Positions 11,673-21,799 of a stretch of DNA of 64,000 nucleotides are shown one piece after another. Positions within the stretch are counted from its first letter, which is position 1, and every line of letters begins with the position of its first letter. A program made the translations under genes and the position numbers. This DNA comes from Ectopseudomonas mendocina. GTDB taxonomy: Bacteria; Pseudomonadota; Gammaproteobacteria; Pseudomonadales; Pseudomonadaceae. Under the pieces are notes generated by a model, which had not been told where the DNA came from, did no database searches, and was given only the letters and a program-made list of their open reading frames with translations. The stretch lies in assembly GCF_016008875.1 (NCBI RefSeq), contig NZ_JADTQG010000004.1, forward strand, positions 1 to 64,000, in the 5' to 3' direction.

Positions 11673-12689
11673 TCAAACCGCCACCAGGCGAACACTGCCG
11701 CCCTCGCCCACGCCGAGCACTTCCGCGGTCGCGGCGTTCAGGGTGACAGGCTTGCCCGGCACCCAGTCGAGGTCGACGACGACGGCGCGGAAGTCCTGCA
11801 GCTGGCCGTTGCTGACCAGATACTGGCGACCACCGGCCTCGGCCTCGCCGATCTTCACCGGCACCAGGCGGCTCTGCGCAATGCTGCGAATGCCCGAGGT
11901 GCGCGCATGCAGGGTCGGGCCACCGTCGAAGATATCGATGTAGTGATCGGTCTCGAAGCCTTCACGCATGAGGATGTCGAAGGTGATCTGCGCCCGCGGA
12001 TGCACCTGCCCCATGGCCTCCTGCGCCTCGTCGGAGAGCAGCGGCACGTAGATCGGGTAATGCGGCATCAGCTCGGCGAGGAAGGTGCGGCTCTTGAGGC
12101 CGCACAGGCGCTCGGCCTCGGCGTAGGTCATATCGAAGAAGTTGCGCCCCACCGAATCCCAGAACGGTGAATCGCCGCTCTCGTCGCTGTGGCCGACGAT
12201 CTCCACCACCACCGCATCGGCGAAACGCTCCGGATGCCCGGCCATGAACAGCAGGCGTCCGCGAGAATTGAGTTCGGCGAATACGCTGCTGACCAGCGGG
12301 CGCTCGACGTAAAAACTGGTGAGCAGGCTGTTGCCGGTCAGGTCGTGACACAGCGACAGCACGTGAATCTTGTTGTGGATCTTCAGCTCGCGCGAGTTGT
12401 GCACGAAGGTTTCGTTGCGAAAGCTGTAGAAGGGTTCGGAATAGCCAGCCGAGGCGACGATGCCGGAACAGCCGACCAGTCGACCGCTGTCGGTGTCCTC
12501 GAGAACGAAGAAGTAGCTTTCCTCACCGTTGAAACTGACTTCGGCGGCAAAGGATGCCTCCGATGCGGCGATCTTGTCGCCCAGCCGGCCTGCATCGTCC
12601 GGCAATGAAGTGACCCCCACCGGACTGTCGGCAGCCAGTCGCTGCACATCCGCCAGGTCCGCCATTTGCGCAGGGCGCATCACCAGCAT
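11673..12689 (-). CDS. aruF: arginine/ornithine N-succinyltransferase, alpha subunit
   Basis: This is a 338-residue paralogue of aruG and the second subunit of arginine succinyltransferase. It begins MLVMRPAQMADLADVQRLAADS and carries SYFFVLEDTDSGRLVGCSGIVAS, IVGHSDESGDSPFWDSVGRNFFDMTYAEAERL and GQVHPRAQITFDILMREGFETD. Both subunits have identical length. An 88-base gap to aruG and a 124-base gap from astC each hold short repeat sequence but no terminator that I recognise, consistent with a single operon. Confidence 0.94.
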   Translation of the reverse strand: MLVMRPAQMADLADVQRLAADSPVGVTSLPDDAGRLGDKIAASEASFAAEVSFNGEESYFFVLEDTDSGRLVGCSGIVASAGYSEPFYSFRNETFVHNSRELKIHNKIHVLSLCHDLTGNSLLTSFYVERPLVSSVFAELNSRGRLLFMAGHPERFADAVVVEIVGHSDESGDSPFWDSVGRNFFDMTYAEAERLCGLKSRTFLAELMPHYPIYVPLLSDEAQEAMGQVHPRAQITFDILMREGFETDHYIDIFDGGPTLHARTSGIRSIAQSRLVPVKIGEAEAGGRQYLVSNGQLQDFRAVVVDLDWVPGKPVTLNAATAEVLGVGEGGSVRLVAV

Positions 12690-12772
12690 GGGTCACTCCT
12701 TCTAAACACGGAAGCTGCAAGATTCGTAGTCAGGGTCGGGCGGACAGCCGCGGGAAACGCTTCAGTGGCGAT

Positions 12773-12797
12773 TGTCGCGGCTAAAGCCCCTCCCACA
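12773..12797. repeat. REP half-palindrome between astC and aruF
   Basis: TGTCGCGGCTAAAGCCCCTC followed by CCACA is the same 25-base motif seen at 14374-14397 and 58003-58025 (inverted) and at 52281-52305. It forms a GC-rich imperfect hairpin. It sits between two genes of one operon, a position where REP elements can affect mRNA stability. Confidence 0.75.
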
Positions 12798-12813
12798 GCA
12801 TGCCAGCGAAGAC

Positions 12814-14170
<1,357 letters not shown>

Positions 14171-14305
14171 GGTTTTCCGCGGGTTGTCGCCCAAGCGACA
14201 GAAAGCGTCGGAAAGGCGCAGTTTAATCGCAGATCGCCGCCGGGAGCACGCCGCCGGAAAAAATCTCCGCAGGCTGACTGGTCAGCATCGAAAGTCCTGC
14301 TCGCC

Positions 14306-14360
14306 TAGCCCGGATGAAAGCCGGGATCGACGTCAGATACCCCGGATTTCATCCGGGCTA
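14306..14360. repeat. inverted repeat with CCCGGATG arms
   Basis: TAGCCCGGATGAAAGCCGGG (14306-14325) faces CCCGGATTTCATCCGGGCTA (14341-14360). Together they form a long stem between astC and argR. A REP half-palindrome (14374-14397) follows directly. Apart from these and the regulatory sites, 14201-14404 shows no gene. Confidence 0.75.
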
Positions 14361-14373
14361 CAGCTAGCGCACC

Positions 14374-14397
14374 GTGGGAGGGGCTTTAGCCGCGACA
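14374..14397. repeat. REP half-palindrome downstream of argR
   Basis: GTGGGAGGGGCTTTAGCCGC followed by GACA. This is the reverse complement of the motif at 12773-12797 and lies 7 bases beyond the argR stop codon, where it could stabilise the 3' end of the argR transcript. Confidence 0.7.
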
Positions 14398-14404
14398 GCC
14401 CTGA

Positions 14405-15385
14405 TCAACCGCGCTCGACGGGGCTGGAGGTCAACTCGAAGGGGCTGTTGCTGCGGCGCTGGTTGCGATCATCGCGCGGCGTAGCGCCGAAGAAGTTGCG
14501 GTAGGCGCTGGAGAAGTGCGGCCCCGAGGAGAAACCGCAGGAAAGACCAATCTGGATGATCGACTTGCTGGTCTGCATCAGCAGTTGGCGCGCCTTGTTC
14601 AGGCGCAGCTCCAGGTAGTACTGGCTGGGCACACGATTGAGATACTGCTTGAAGATGCGTTCCAGCTGCCGGCGCGACACGCACACGTGCTGGGCGATCT
14701 CGTCGGTGGTCAGCGGCTCCTCGATATTGGCCTCCATCAGCAGCACGGCCTGGGTCAGCTTCGGGTGGCTGGAGCCGAGGCGATTCTGCAGCGGAATGCG
14801 CTGACGCTCACCGCCCTCGCGAATGCGCTCGACCACCAGCTCCTCACTCACCGCACCGGCCAGTTCGGCGCCATGATCGCGCGCCAGCAGCGCCAGCAGC
14901 AGATCGAGCACGGCCATGCCGCCGCAAGCAGTCAGGCGATCACGATCCCAGTCGAACAGATGGCTGGTGGCGATGACCTTGGGGAAGCGCTCGGAGAAAT
15001 CATCCTGCCAACGCCAGTGCACCGCGGCGCGATAGCCATCGAGCAAACCAAGCTGGGCCAGCGGATAGACCCCGGCAGACAGCCCGCCAATCACGCAACC
15101 GCTACGCACCTGCTGCTTGAGCGCAGCCGCCAGGCCGGCGGACACCTGCGCTGGTGGCGCATCGGCAAGCAGGAACAGCTTGTCCAGCCCGTCCAGATGC
15201 CCGGCCCAGGGCTCGCCCGGCAGACGCCAGTCACCGGCCGCCAGCGGCTCGGCCTGAAGGAACACCAGCTCGTACACCACTTCCGGATGCACGCGCTGGG
15301 CAACGCGCAGGGCCTCCTCCGCCAGAGACAGAGTCAAAGCCTTGGTGCCAGGCCAGTATAAAAAGCCAATTCGATGGGGGGTCAT
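14405..15385 (-). CDS. argR: transcriptional regulator ArgR (AraC/GATase-like)
   Basis: This encodes 326 residues. It is the arginine-responsive regulator of Pseudomonas, unrelated to enteric ArgR. It has an N-terminal DJ-1/class I glutamine amidotransferase-like domain (MTPHRIGFLYWPGTKALTL; GLSAGVYPLAQLGLLDG) and a C-terminal AraC HTH domain (VCVSRRQLERIFKQYLNRVP; IIQIGLSCGFSSGPHFSSAYRNFFG). The open frame continues upstream to 15574 over the aotP 3' end, but MTPHRIGF is the family start. It lies downstream of aotP, probably co-transcribed, and next to the AST operon it is expected to activate. Confidence 0.94.
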   Translation of the reverse strand: MTPHRIGFLYWPGTKALTLSLAEEALRVAQRVHPEVVYELVFLQAEPLAAGDWRLPGEPWAGHLDGLDKLFLLADAPPAQVSAGLAAALKQQVRSGCVIGGLSAGVYPLAQLGLLDGYRAAVHWRWQDDFSERFPKVIATSHLFDWDRDRLTACGGMAVLDLLLALLARDHGAELAGAVSEELVVERIREGGERQRIPLQNRLGSSHPKLTQAVLLMEANIEEPLTTDEIAQHVCVSRRQLERIFKQYLNRVPSQYYLELRLNKARQLLMQTSKSIIQIGLSCGFSSGPHFSSAYRNFFGATPRDDRNQRRSNSPFELTSSPVERG

Positions 15386-15440
15386 TAGTGTCTGTTCAAG
15401 GTCCGCTGTGCACCGGTTCAGTGCGCAGTCTAGCTTCTTA

Positions 15441-16205
15441 TTATTTGAGACTACCGGAAAGGAACTGCTTGAGCCGCTCGGATTGCGGATTGGCCAGCAC
15501 GTCCTTCGGGCAACCGCGCTCTTCCACCAGCCCCTTGTGCAGGAATACCAGTTGGTTCGACACCTCGCGGGCAAAACCCATTTCGTGTGTCACCACCACC
15601 ATGGTGCGGCCTTCGGTGGCCAGGTCCTGCATCACCTTGAGCACTTCGCCGACCAACTCCGGGTCGAGGGCCGAAGTCGGTTCGTCGAACAGCATCACCT
15701 CCGGCTCCATGGCCAGGGCCCGGGCAATGGCCACGCGCTGCTGCTCGCCACCGCTCATGTGCGCCGGGTAGGCATCCTTGCGATGCGCCACGCCAACCTT
15801 GGCCAGGTAGTGCTCGGCCTTGTCGCGGGCCTCGGCCTTGCTCACGCCGAGCACATGCACCGGCGCCTCCATCACGTTCTCCAGAGCGCTCATGTGCGAC
15901 CACAGGTTGAAGTGCTGGAACACCATGGCCAGGCGCGAGCGCATGCGCTGCAACTGCCTGGCATCGGCAGCGCGCAACGAACCGTCCTTGGCCGGCACCA
16001 GCTTCAGCTCTTCACCGTTGAGCAGAATCTTGCCGGCATGCGGCTGCTCCAGCAGGTTCAGGCAGCGCAGGAAGGTGCTCTTGCCCGAGCCGCTGGAGCC
16101 GATGATGCTGATCACGTCGCCAGCCTTGGCCGCCATCGACACGCCCTTGATCACCTCATGGCTGCCGTAGCGCTTGTGCAGGTCCTGAACTTCGAGTTTG
16201 TACAT
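15441..16205 (-). CDS. aotP: arginine/ornithine ABC transporter, ATP-binding protein
   Basis: This 254-residue ATPase powers uptake of arginine and ornithine. It has Walker [12 protein letters not shown], the Q-loop [12 protein letters not shown], the signature [16 protein letters not shown], Walker [16 protein letters not shown], and the H-loop [10 protein letters not shown]. The start [14 protein letters not shown] at 16205 is preferred; an in-frame ATG at 16229 is possible and lies only 4 bases after aotM. In P. aeruginosa a gene (aotO, PA0891) lies between aotM and aotP; it is absent here. Confidence 0.94.
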   Translation of the reverse strand: MYKLEVQDLHKRYGSHEVIKGVSMAAKAGDVISIIGSSGSGKSTFLRCLNLLEQPHAGKILLNGEELKLVPAKDGSLRAADARQLQRMRSRLAMVFQHFNLWSHMSALENVMEAPVHVLGVSKAEARDKAEHYLAKVGVAHRKDAYPAHMSGGEQQRVAIARALAMEPEVMLFDEPTSALDPELVGEVLKVMQDLATEGRTMVVVTHEMGFAREVSNQLVFLHKGLVEERGCPKDVLANPQSERLKQFLSGSLK

Positions 16206-16233
16206 GTTCGGGTTCTCTTGAATCGTCATGGCG

Positions 16234-16932
16234 TCAGGCCTTGCGCGGCGCCAGGTAGGCCAGCCAGCGGCGTTCGGCCAGCTTGAACAGGCGCACCAGG
16301 ATGAAGGTCAGCGCCAGGTAGAACAGGCCGGCAGTGAGGTAGGCTTCGAATGGCAGGTAGTACTGCGAGCTGACGGTCTTGGCAGCGCCGGTGATGTCGA
16401 TAAGGGTCACCACCGAGGCCAGGCTCGTGGTGTGCAGCATCATGATCACCTCGTTGCTGTACTGCGGCAGCGCGCGGCGCAACGCAGACGGCAGCAGGAT
16501 GCGCCGATACAGTTTGCTGCGCGACATGCCCATGGCCTTGGCCGCCTCGATCTCGCCGTGCGGCGTGGACTTGAGACTGCCGGCAAGGATCTCAGCCGTG
16601 TAGGCACTGGTATTGATGGCGAAGGCCAGACAGGCACAGAAGGTGGCGCTGGACAGGTAAGGCCACATGAAACTCTCGCGCACGCTCTCGAACTGGGCCA
16701 GGCCGTAGTACAGCAGGTACAACTGCACCAGCATCGGCGTGCCACGGATCACATAGGTGTAGAGCCACGCCGGGAAGTTGATCAGTTTCTGCGTGGACAC
16801 CCGCATGATCGCCAGCGGCACTGCCAGCAACAGGCCCACGGCCAGCGCAATGAGCAACAGCTTGAGGGTCACCAGCACGCCACCGAAATACAGCGGCAGG
16901 CTGTCGAGTACCACGTTGTAATCGAAAAGCAT
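16234..16932 (-). CDS. aotM: arginine/ornithine ABC transporter permease
   Basis: This 232-residue inner-membrane permease of the HisM/QM family has a first hydrophobic span at [21 protein letters not shown]. The cytoplasmic EAA loop is [30 protein letters not shown], which contacts the ATPase. The ATG at 16932 is chosen because GAGGGAG lies 8 bases before it; a GTG at 16938 would overlap that site. It is 10 bases from aotQ, so the operon is tight. Confidence 0.94.
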   Translation of the reverse strand: MLFDYNVVLDSLPLYFGGVLVTLKLLLIALAVGLLLAVPLAIMRVSTQKLINFPAWLYTYVIRGTPMLVQLYLLYYGLAQFESVRESFMWPYLSSATFCACLAFAINTSAYTAEILAGSLKSTPHGEIEAAKAMGMSRSKLYRRILLPSALRRALPQYSNEVIMMLHTTSLASVVTLIDITGAAKTVSSQYYLPFEAYLTAGLFYLALTFILVRLFKLAERRWLAYLAPRKA

Positions 16933-16942
16933 GGTCACTCCC

Positions 16943-17632
16943 TCAGAGCTCGGCGGCTTTCACGCCGACCGAATAGCGGCGCTCGAGATAGCGCAACACC
17001 AGTAGCGACACACTGGTAATCGCCAGGTAAACGGCCGCCGCCAGGAGGATGTAGGTGAATGGCTCGCGGGTCGCATCACCAGCGCTCTTGGCGCGGGCCA
17101 TCATGTCCTGCAGGCCGACCAGGGAGATCAGCGCAGTGGCCTTGACCAGCACCAGCCAGTTGTTGGTCAGACCGGGAATCGCCAGGCGGATCATCTGCGG
17201 CACGAGGATGCGCAAGAACACCCGCAGCGGGCTCATGCCATACGCCATGCCTGCCTCGCCCTGCCCCTTGGGGATGGCCATGAAGGCGCCGCGGAAGGTT
17301 TCCGACAGATAGGCACCGTAGATGAAGCCCAACGTGCCGACGCCTGCAACGAATGGATTGATATCGATGTAATCCTCATGCCCCAGCAACGGGGCGATGC
17401 GGTTCACCAGGTCCTGACCGCCGAAAAAAATCAGCAGGATCAGCACCAGCTCGGGAATACCGCGAATCACCGTGGCGTAGGTCTCGCCCATCAGGGCCAG
17501 CCATTTCACCGGTGACAGACGAAAAGCCGCACCGAGCAGGCCAAGCGCGACGGCGACCGCCATCGACAGCAGCGCCAACTGCACGGTAAGCCAGGCACCA
17601 TCGAGAATGGTCGAGCCGTAGCCTTGAAGCAT
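16943..17632 (-). CDS. aotQ: arginine/ornithine ABC transporter permease
   Basis: This 229-residue partner permease of AotM begins MLQGYGSTILDGAWLTVQLALL. It has the EAA-type loop EAGMAYGMSPLRVFLRILVPQMIRLAIPG and several hydrophobic spans (VLILLIFFGG; FVAGVGTLGFIYGAYLSETFRG). The frame is open to 17785, but the upstream codons cross the aotJ terminator, and AGAGG precedes ATG 17632. It is separated from aotJ by a 186-base gap holding a strong terminator-like hairpin. Confidence 0.94.
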   Translation of the reverse strand: MLQGYGSTILDGAWLTVQLALLSMAVAVALGLLGAAFRLSPVKWLALMGETYATVIRGIPELVLILLIFFGGQDLVNRIAPLLGHEDYIDINPFVAGVGTLGFIYGAYLSETFRGAFMAIPKGQGEAGMAYGMSPLRVFLRILVPQMIRLAIPGLTNNWLVLVKATALISLVGLQDMMARAKSAGDATREPFTYILLAAAVYLAITSVSLLVLRYLERRYSVGVKAAEL

Positions 17633-17760
17633 GCGCCAATACCTCTCAGGCACCGCGATGGCGCCGTATAGCACAAAGGAAAATGATGTCGCCCGAGCGA
17701 CGCACAACACCTGAATGCCAGCACAGGCGAACAGGCAGCGATCCCTAGAGAATGAACCAA

Positions 17761-17800
17761 GAAAAAAGTGGCACAACCTCGGCAAAGGTTAGTGCCACTT
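17761..17800 (-). terminator. terminator/attenuator between aotJ and aotQ
   Basis: On the minus strand AAGTGGCAC plus AACC pair with GGTT plus GTGCCACTT, followed by a run of six T (the A run at 17762-17767). It lies 19 bases after the aotJ stop. It would let most transcripts end after the binding-protein gene, giving an excess of AotJ over the membrane subunits. Confidence 0.88.
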
Positions 17801-17818
17801 CAATCTGCCTCGGAGCGT

Positions 17819-18592
17819 TTACTCGCCGTAAACGTCGAAGTCGAAGTACTTGTCCTGCACTTCCTTGTACTTGCCATTGGCGCGAATGGCCAGGATGGCG
17901 GCGCTGATCTTGTCGGCCAGTGCCTTGTCGCCCTTGCGCACGGCGATGCCCTGGCCTTCGCCGAAGTACTTCACGTCGGTGAAGTCCGGACCTACGAAGG
18001 CGAAGCCCTTGCCACCGTCGGTCTTGAGGAAACCGTCATCGATGTTCACCGAGTCGGCCAGGGTGGCGTCGAGGCGGCCGGACTGCATGTCCAGGAACAC
18101 TTCGTTCTGCGAGCTGTAGCGCACGATTTCGGCACCGGCCGGAGCGAAGATGTCGGTGGCGTAACGGTCATACACGGACGAGCGCTGCACGCCGATCTTC
18201 TTGCCTTTCAGGTCGACCAGCGGGTCCTTGAGCTCGGTACCGGCCTTCATCGCCAGCTTGGCCGGGGTGGCGTAGTACTTGCCGGTGAAGTCCACGGACT
18301 TCTTGCGATCTTCGGTGATCGACATGGACGACAGCACGGCGTCGAACTTGCGCACCTTCAGCGCCGGGATCAGACCGTCGAACTCCTGCTCGATCCACTT
18401 GCACTCGACCTTCATTTCTTCGCACAGGGCGTTGCCGATGTCGTAGTCGAAGCCGGCGATCTGACCATCGGGAGTCTTGAATGCGAAGGGTGGATAGGCC
18501 GCCTCGATGCCAATGCGCAGCGGCTTCTCGGCCAGCGCCAGGGGCGACATCAGGGACAGCGCCAGGGCGCCGAGCAGTGCGATCTTCTTCAT
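17819..18592 (-). CDS. aotJ: arginine/ornithine ABC transporter, periplasmic binding protein
   Basis: This 257-residue solute-binding protein of the HisJ/ArgT family starts [21 protein letters not shown], an evident signal peptide cut after about residue 21. The mature part begins [22 protein letters not shown] and has the family signature [39 protein letters not shown] follows. It is the first gene of the aot operon; a putative ArgR site lies about 150-190 bases upstream. Confidence 0.95.
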   Translation of the reverse strand: MKKIALLGALALSLMSPLALAEKPLRIGIEAAYPPFAFKTPDGQIAGFDYDIGNALCEEMKVECKWIEQEFDGLIPALKVRKFDAVLSSMSITEDRKKSVDFTGKYYATPAKLAMKAGTELKDPLVDLKGKKIGVQRSSVYDRYATDIFAPAGAEIVRYSSQNEVFLDMQSGRLDATLADSVNIDDGFLKTDGGKGFAFVGPDFTDVKYFGEGQGIAVRKGDKALADKISAAILAIRANGKYKEVQDKYFDFDVYGE

Positions 18593-18743
18593 TCTTTGCT
18601 CCTTCGAATTGGGTATGACATCGATGGCAGTGAGGGGCCCGGGCCTTTTATGGATTGTAGAAGGCGGTGCTGCGCTGTCGTGGTGGACAAGCGGCAAAGG
18701 GGCCTTGGCTGGGTGAGCGGCATTCTAGCGGCAGGCAATGAGG

Positions 18744-18785
18744 CGATATTTCCTCAATGCGACAACTAATTACAGAAGCGCTGGC
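18744..18785 (-). promoter_or_regulatory. putative ArgR operator upstream of aotJ
   Basis: The minus strand shows GCCAGC-N8-AA-N5 directly followed by TGTCGC-N8-AA-N5. This is the same 21-base direct-repeat arrangement as upstream of astC, again with one perfect and one degenerate half-site. The known ArgR pattern in Pseudomonas is TGTCGC-N8-AA-N5. The rest of 18593-19164 has no gene that I can support; it holds this site and the repeat at 19074-19143. Confidence 0.62.
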
Positions 18786-19073
18786 TGCGCCGAGGGCAGA
18801 TATTGACAGCTAGCAAAAGGAGTGATCAAGCAGAAAAAGGTAAACGGATATCTACAGCAATACTCAGGCCATAAATTACGAAACCGCCACAGCATGGGCG
18901 CTAGGGCCGTTTCGCAGTTTCATGAAAGTCATCATTGGCACCTTATCGGGGCGCCGACGTTCCCTAACCGCCCAATCGGGGGCGCGTTGTTACCGCCTAG
19001 GCCGCCGGCTGTAGGGTGAGCCATGCGCAGAGAACAGGCCGTGCAACAGCCGTCGTCATTCCACGACAACCCT

Positions 19074-19143
19074 CATTCCCGCGCAGGTGGGAACCCAAGT
19101 GGCCCACACTTGGACTCCCGCCTTTGCAAGAGTGGCGGGAATG
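19074..19143. repeat. inverted repeat of CATTCCCGC type
   Basis: CATTCCCGCGCAGGTGGGAA, then CCCAAGT, faces ACTTGGACTCCCGCCTTTGC, which runs on to GTGGCGGGAATG. The arms CATTCCCGC and GCGGGAATG are exact. It resembles the widespread CATTCCCGCG intergenic repeats of proteobacteria. It lies 20 bases beyond the gspM stop codon and may end the gspE-M transcript. Confidence 0.7.
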
Positions 19144-19164
19144 CTTGCCAACAGATGTACCGGA

Positions 19165-19695
19165 TCACTCGCCAGCACGCAGGCTCAGGCGCGCGATGAC
19201 GCGGTTCTCCTCGGCGCGATCCAGCCCGGCTTCCTCGACGCGTATGCCCTGCCCCTCCAGCGCCTCGATCCAGCGCAACAACTGGGCGAACGCCACCGGC
19301 TGCAGGTTGACCTGCACGGCGCCAAAGCCTTCGGTATCCAGGCGCTCGATTACCGGCCCCTGCTCGGCCGCGGTGGCTGTGACCACACCCTGCAGGCGCG
19401 CGGGGTCAAGGCTGGGGCGTGGCTGCAGGTCACGGCCCTGTACCTGCGGCGCACGGCTTTGCAGGTAGGCATACAGGCCGCGCTGCTCCTCGAACGCGGC
19501 GCGAGCGTCCTGTGCTTGGCGCTGCGCCGGCTGCCACAACGCCAGGTAGAACAGTACCAGCAACAGGAACACGCCCAGCGCCGCCAGCGCCAGACGATCA
19601 CGCGTCGGCAGTGCCTGCCAGCGCAGCGCCAATGGCGAGCGCTGCCATTGCTGTTGCAGGCTTTCGCTCAGGCCCATCTTCGACATGCCGGTCAT
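19165..19695 (-). CDS. gspM: type II secretion protein GspM (XcpZ)
   Basis: This is a 176-residue inner-membrane component of the T2SS assembly platform that partners GspL. It has a short cytoplasmic N-terminus, one membrane span (about 35-55, LALAALGVFLLLVLFYLALW), then a periplasmic domain with a predicted helical region and a ferredoxin-like fold (VIERLDTEGFGAVQVNLQPVAFAQLLRWIEALE), typical of GspM. Its ATG overlaps the gspL stop (ATGA). It is the last gene of the operon, as xcpZ is in P. aeruginosa. Confidence 0.9.
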   Translation of the reverse strand: MTGMSKMGLSESLQQQWQRSPLALRWQALPTRDRLALAALGVFLLLVLFYLALWQPAQRQAQDARAAFEEQRGLYAYLQSRAPQVQGRDLQPRPSLDPARLQGVVTATAAEQGPVIERLDTEGFGAVQVNLQPVAFAQLLRWIEALEGQGIRVEEAGLDRAEENRVIARLSLRAGE

Positions 19696-20831
19696 CCTCC
19701 TATCACCACGCGCGCACTGACGCCCTCGGCCTCGCGGCTGGCCGAGCCCATCTGCACGGACAGCCCTGCATCCTCCAGGCGCTCACGCAAGCGTTCCAGC
19801 TCGGCGAACCCGGGCGCCTGCAACTGCAGCGACAAATCGGCGCGAATCGCGCTGTAGTCGAGCTGGTTGACCTGCACTTGTGCAGCGCCATCGGCATTCA
19901 AAGCGGCAGCCACCTCGGCAAGCAAGCCGAGTAGCGGGCTGTCACTGCCGGCAGACTGCGCCAGATGCTGATCGAACTGCGCACGCAGGTTGATCAGCTT
20001 GTTGTCCTGCGGAAACAGCTGGCGATACAGCGCCTCGCTGGACGCGGCGTAGGCATCGGCTTCGCGCTGCAGATACCAACCCTGAGCCAGGTTGAAGCCC
20101 CACTGCAGGACCAGACACAGCCCTAGCACCCCGGCCAGCGGGCGCCAGCGCAACCAATTCCCAGCACTCTGGCGCAATGCGAACGCGCTCTGCGCCAGGT
20201 CGATGCCACCGCCCTGTTGCATCAGCCATTGATGCGCCTCCGCCACTTGTTGCCGTTCATCGACCGGCTCGGGCAGCGCCTGGCCGGCCTGCGCTCGCGC
20301 GACGCACGGCGGCGTGCAACGCCCTGCCAGCGCCGGCCAGTCATCACCTTGCAGGGCCAGACGCCAGGGCGCCTCGCCCCCCAGCAACCAACGCGAGTGC
20401 AGCCAGAGCAGTTGGCTGCCCTGGCGCGGCAGCAGATCGGCATCGACACGGATGGCCTGAGGCGGCTGCGCGGCGAACAGCGCCAGGCATTCGCGCAGCC
20501 AGGCGGCGCGCACGGCATAGACCCGATGCCGGCCATCGGTCAGTCGCTCGCCCAACGCCAGATGCATCAGCTCGACATCCTCGGCGAGCAGCTCTTCCAC
20601 CGCGAACGGTAGCGCCTGGCGCATCCAGCGTGCCTTCTGCGTCGGCAATTGCACGGCGCATGCGGTAACGGCCTCCACCGGTAGCACCAGTTCCCAGTGC
20701 GCGGGCAAATCCGCCAGGGCCTCGGACAGGTTCAATGAGCGGCTGTCATCTGCCGTGACCCACTGCACGGGCAGGTCCGCGGAAAGTTCGAGGCACGCCT
20801 CGGGCGGCAGGAAAATCCATAGGGGTGTCAT
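19692..20831 (-). CDS. gspL: type II secretion protein GspL (XcpY)
   Basis: This 379-residue platform protein links the GspE ATPase to the inner membrane. The cytoplasmic actin-like part (about 1-225) includes ARWMRQALPFAVEELLAEDVE. A single membrane span (about 235-255, LAGVLGLCLVLQWGFNLAQG) follows. The periplasmic domain ends with LERLRERLEDAGLSVQMGSA. It has 4-base ATGA overlaps with both gspK and gspM, so translation is probably coupled. Length is typical. Confidence 0.92.
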   Translation of the reverse strand: MTPLWIFLPPEACLELSADLPVQWVTADDSRSLNLSEALADLPAHWELVLPVEAVTACAVQLPTQKARWMRQALPFAVEELLAEDVELMHLALGERLTDGRHRVYAVRAAWLRECLALFAAQPPQAIRVDADLLPRQGSQLLWLHSRWLLGGEAPWRLALQGDDWPALAGRCTPPCVARAQAGQALPEPVDERQQVAEAHQWLMQQGGGIDLAQSAFALRQSAGNWLRWRPLAGVLGLCLVLQWGFNLAQGWYLQREADAYAASSEALYRQLFPQDNKLINLRAQFDQHLAQSAGSDSPLLGLLAEVAAALNADGAAQVQVNQLDYSAIRADLSLQLQAPGFAELERLRERLEDAGLSVQMGSASREAEGVSARVVIGG

Positions 20832-21799
20832 TCTTGTTCTTCCTCGATCGGCGCCGGCGGCATCCCGCCCTGCCCCAGGTCACGCGCCAGGACACTGACC
20901 TGGCCATCATTGCTGCGCTGCAACAGGCTGCGCAAGACCACGCGGAGCTCGCCAAGGCTGACCTCGCTGAACACCTCGAAATACAGGCTGCCGACCGCCA
21001 GCCCCTGCGCCACCTGCTCACCCAACCCGGCCAGCGCAGGCTGCGCGGCAAAGGCTGCCGGGCTGGCGTAGCCATCGGCGCCCCGCGCGGCGAGCAGCGC
21101 CAGCGCCGCATCCGGCGTCAAACCATCGGACAAACTGGAAAGCACCATGGCGCTGGCCGTGTTGACGTTGAGCAGCGCCTCGCTCGGCAGCGCGCTGACG
21201 AAGGGCAGCAAACGGCGATAGTCGGCCTCCTCCATCTCCAGCAACAGGCGCAACTCGGAGACGTCGGTGATCTCGCGGTTGGCCGCACGGTATGGCGGCG
21301 TCGCCAGCAGGTACTGGCTGTCCTCGGCGCCGCTGCCACCCTGCGGCTCACTATCGTTGTCCAGCCAGTCCAGCAGACGCTCGGCGTAGGGCTTATCGAT
21401 GCCCAGGCGCTGCAGCAGGCGGCGCAGACGCAACACCGCCAACTCGTTGGGCCGGCCCTGACGCACCAGACTGTTGAGATTGAAGCGCCCGCTGGGGTCG
21501 ACGATACGCACGCGCAGCTCGCCGCCCTCGTCCAGCGGGAACTTCAACGGCCTGGCCCAGGCTTCCAGTGAATGATCCACCGATTGACGCGGATCGCCGC
21601 GGCGCAGATCTCGTTCCAGTACCGCCTTGGCCAGGGTCTCGCCACCCAGTGCGTAGTGCCAGGCCTGGGTCACGTGTAACTGGTTGGCGCTGCTGCGGAT
21701 CGACAGCTGCTGCCGGGCGATCAGCCCGGCGCAGACCACCGTGACCACGGCGACCACCAGCAGTACGGTGATCAGCGCTACGCCGCTCTGGCGCTTCAT
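20828..21799 (-). CDS. gspK: type II secretion minor pseudopilin GspK (XcpX)
   Basis: This 323-residue large minor pseudopilin is thought to cap the pseudopilus tip. The short leader MKRQSG is cleaved before VALITVLLVVAVVTVVCAGL. The usual Glu at mature position 5 is Thr, which is normal for GspK. The long alpha domain and the helix-hairpin-helix-like segment (SLVRQGRPNELAVLRLRRLLQRLG; LLDWLDNDSEPQ) are present. Overlaps with gspJ and gspL are 4 bases each. Confidence 0.94.
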   Translation of the reverse strand: MKRQSGVALITVLLVVAVVTVVCAGLIARQQLSIRSSANQLHVTQAWHYALGGETLAKAVLERDLRRGDPRQSVDHSLEAWARPLKFPLDEGGELRVRIVDPSGRFNLNSLVRQGRPNELAVLRLRRLLQRLGIDKPYAERLLDWLDNDSEPQGGSGAEDSQYLLATPPYRAANREITDVSELRLLLEMEEADYRRLLPFVSALPSEALLNVNTASAMVLSSLSDGLTPDAALALLAARGADGYASPAAFAAQPALAGLGEQVAQGLAVGSLYFEVFSEVSLGELRVVLRSLLQRSNDGQVSVLARDLGQGGMPPAPIEEEQE

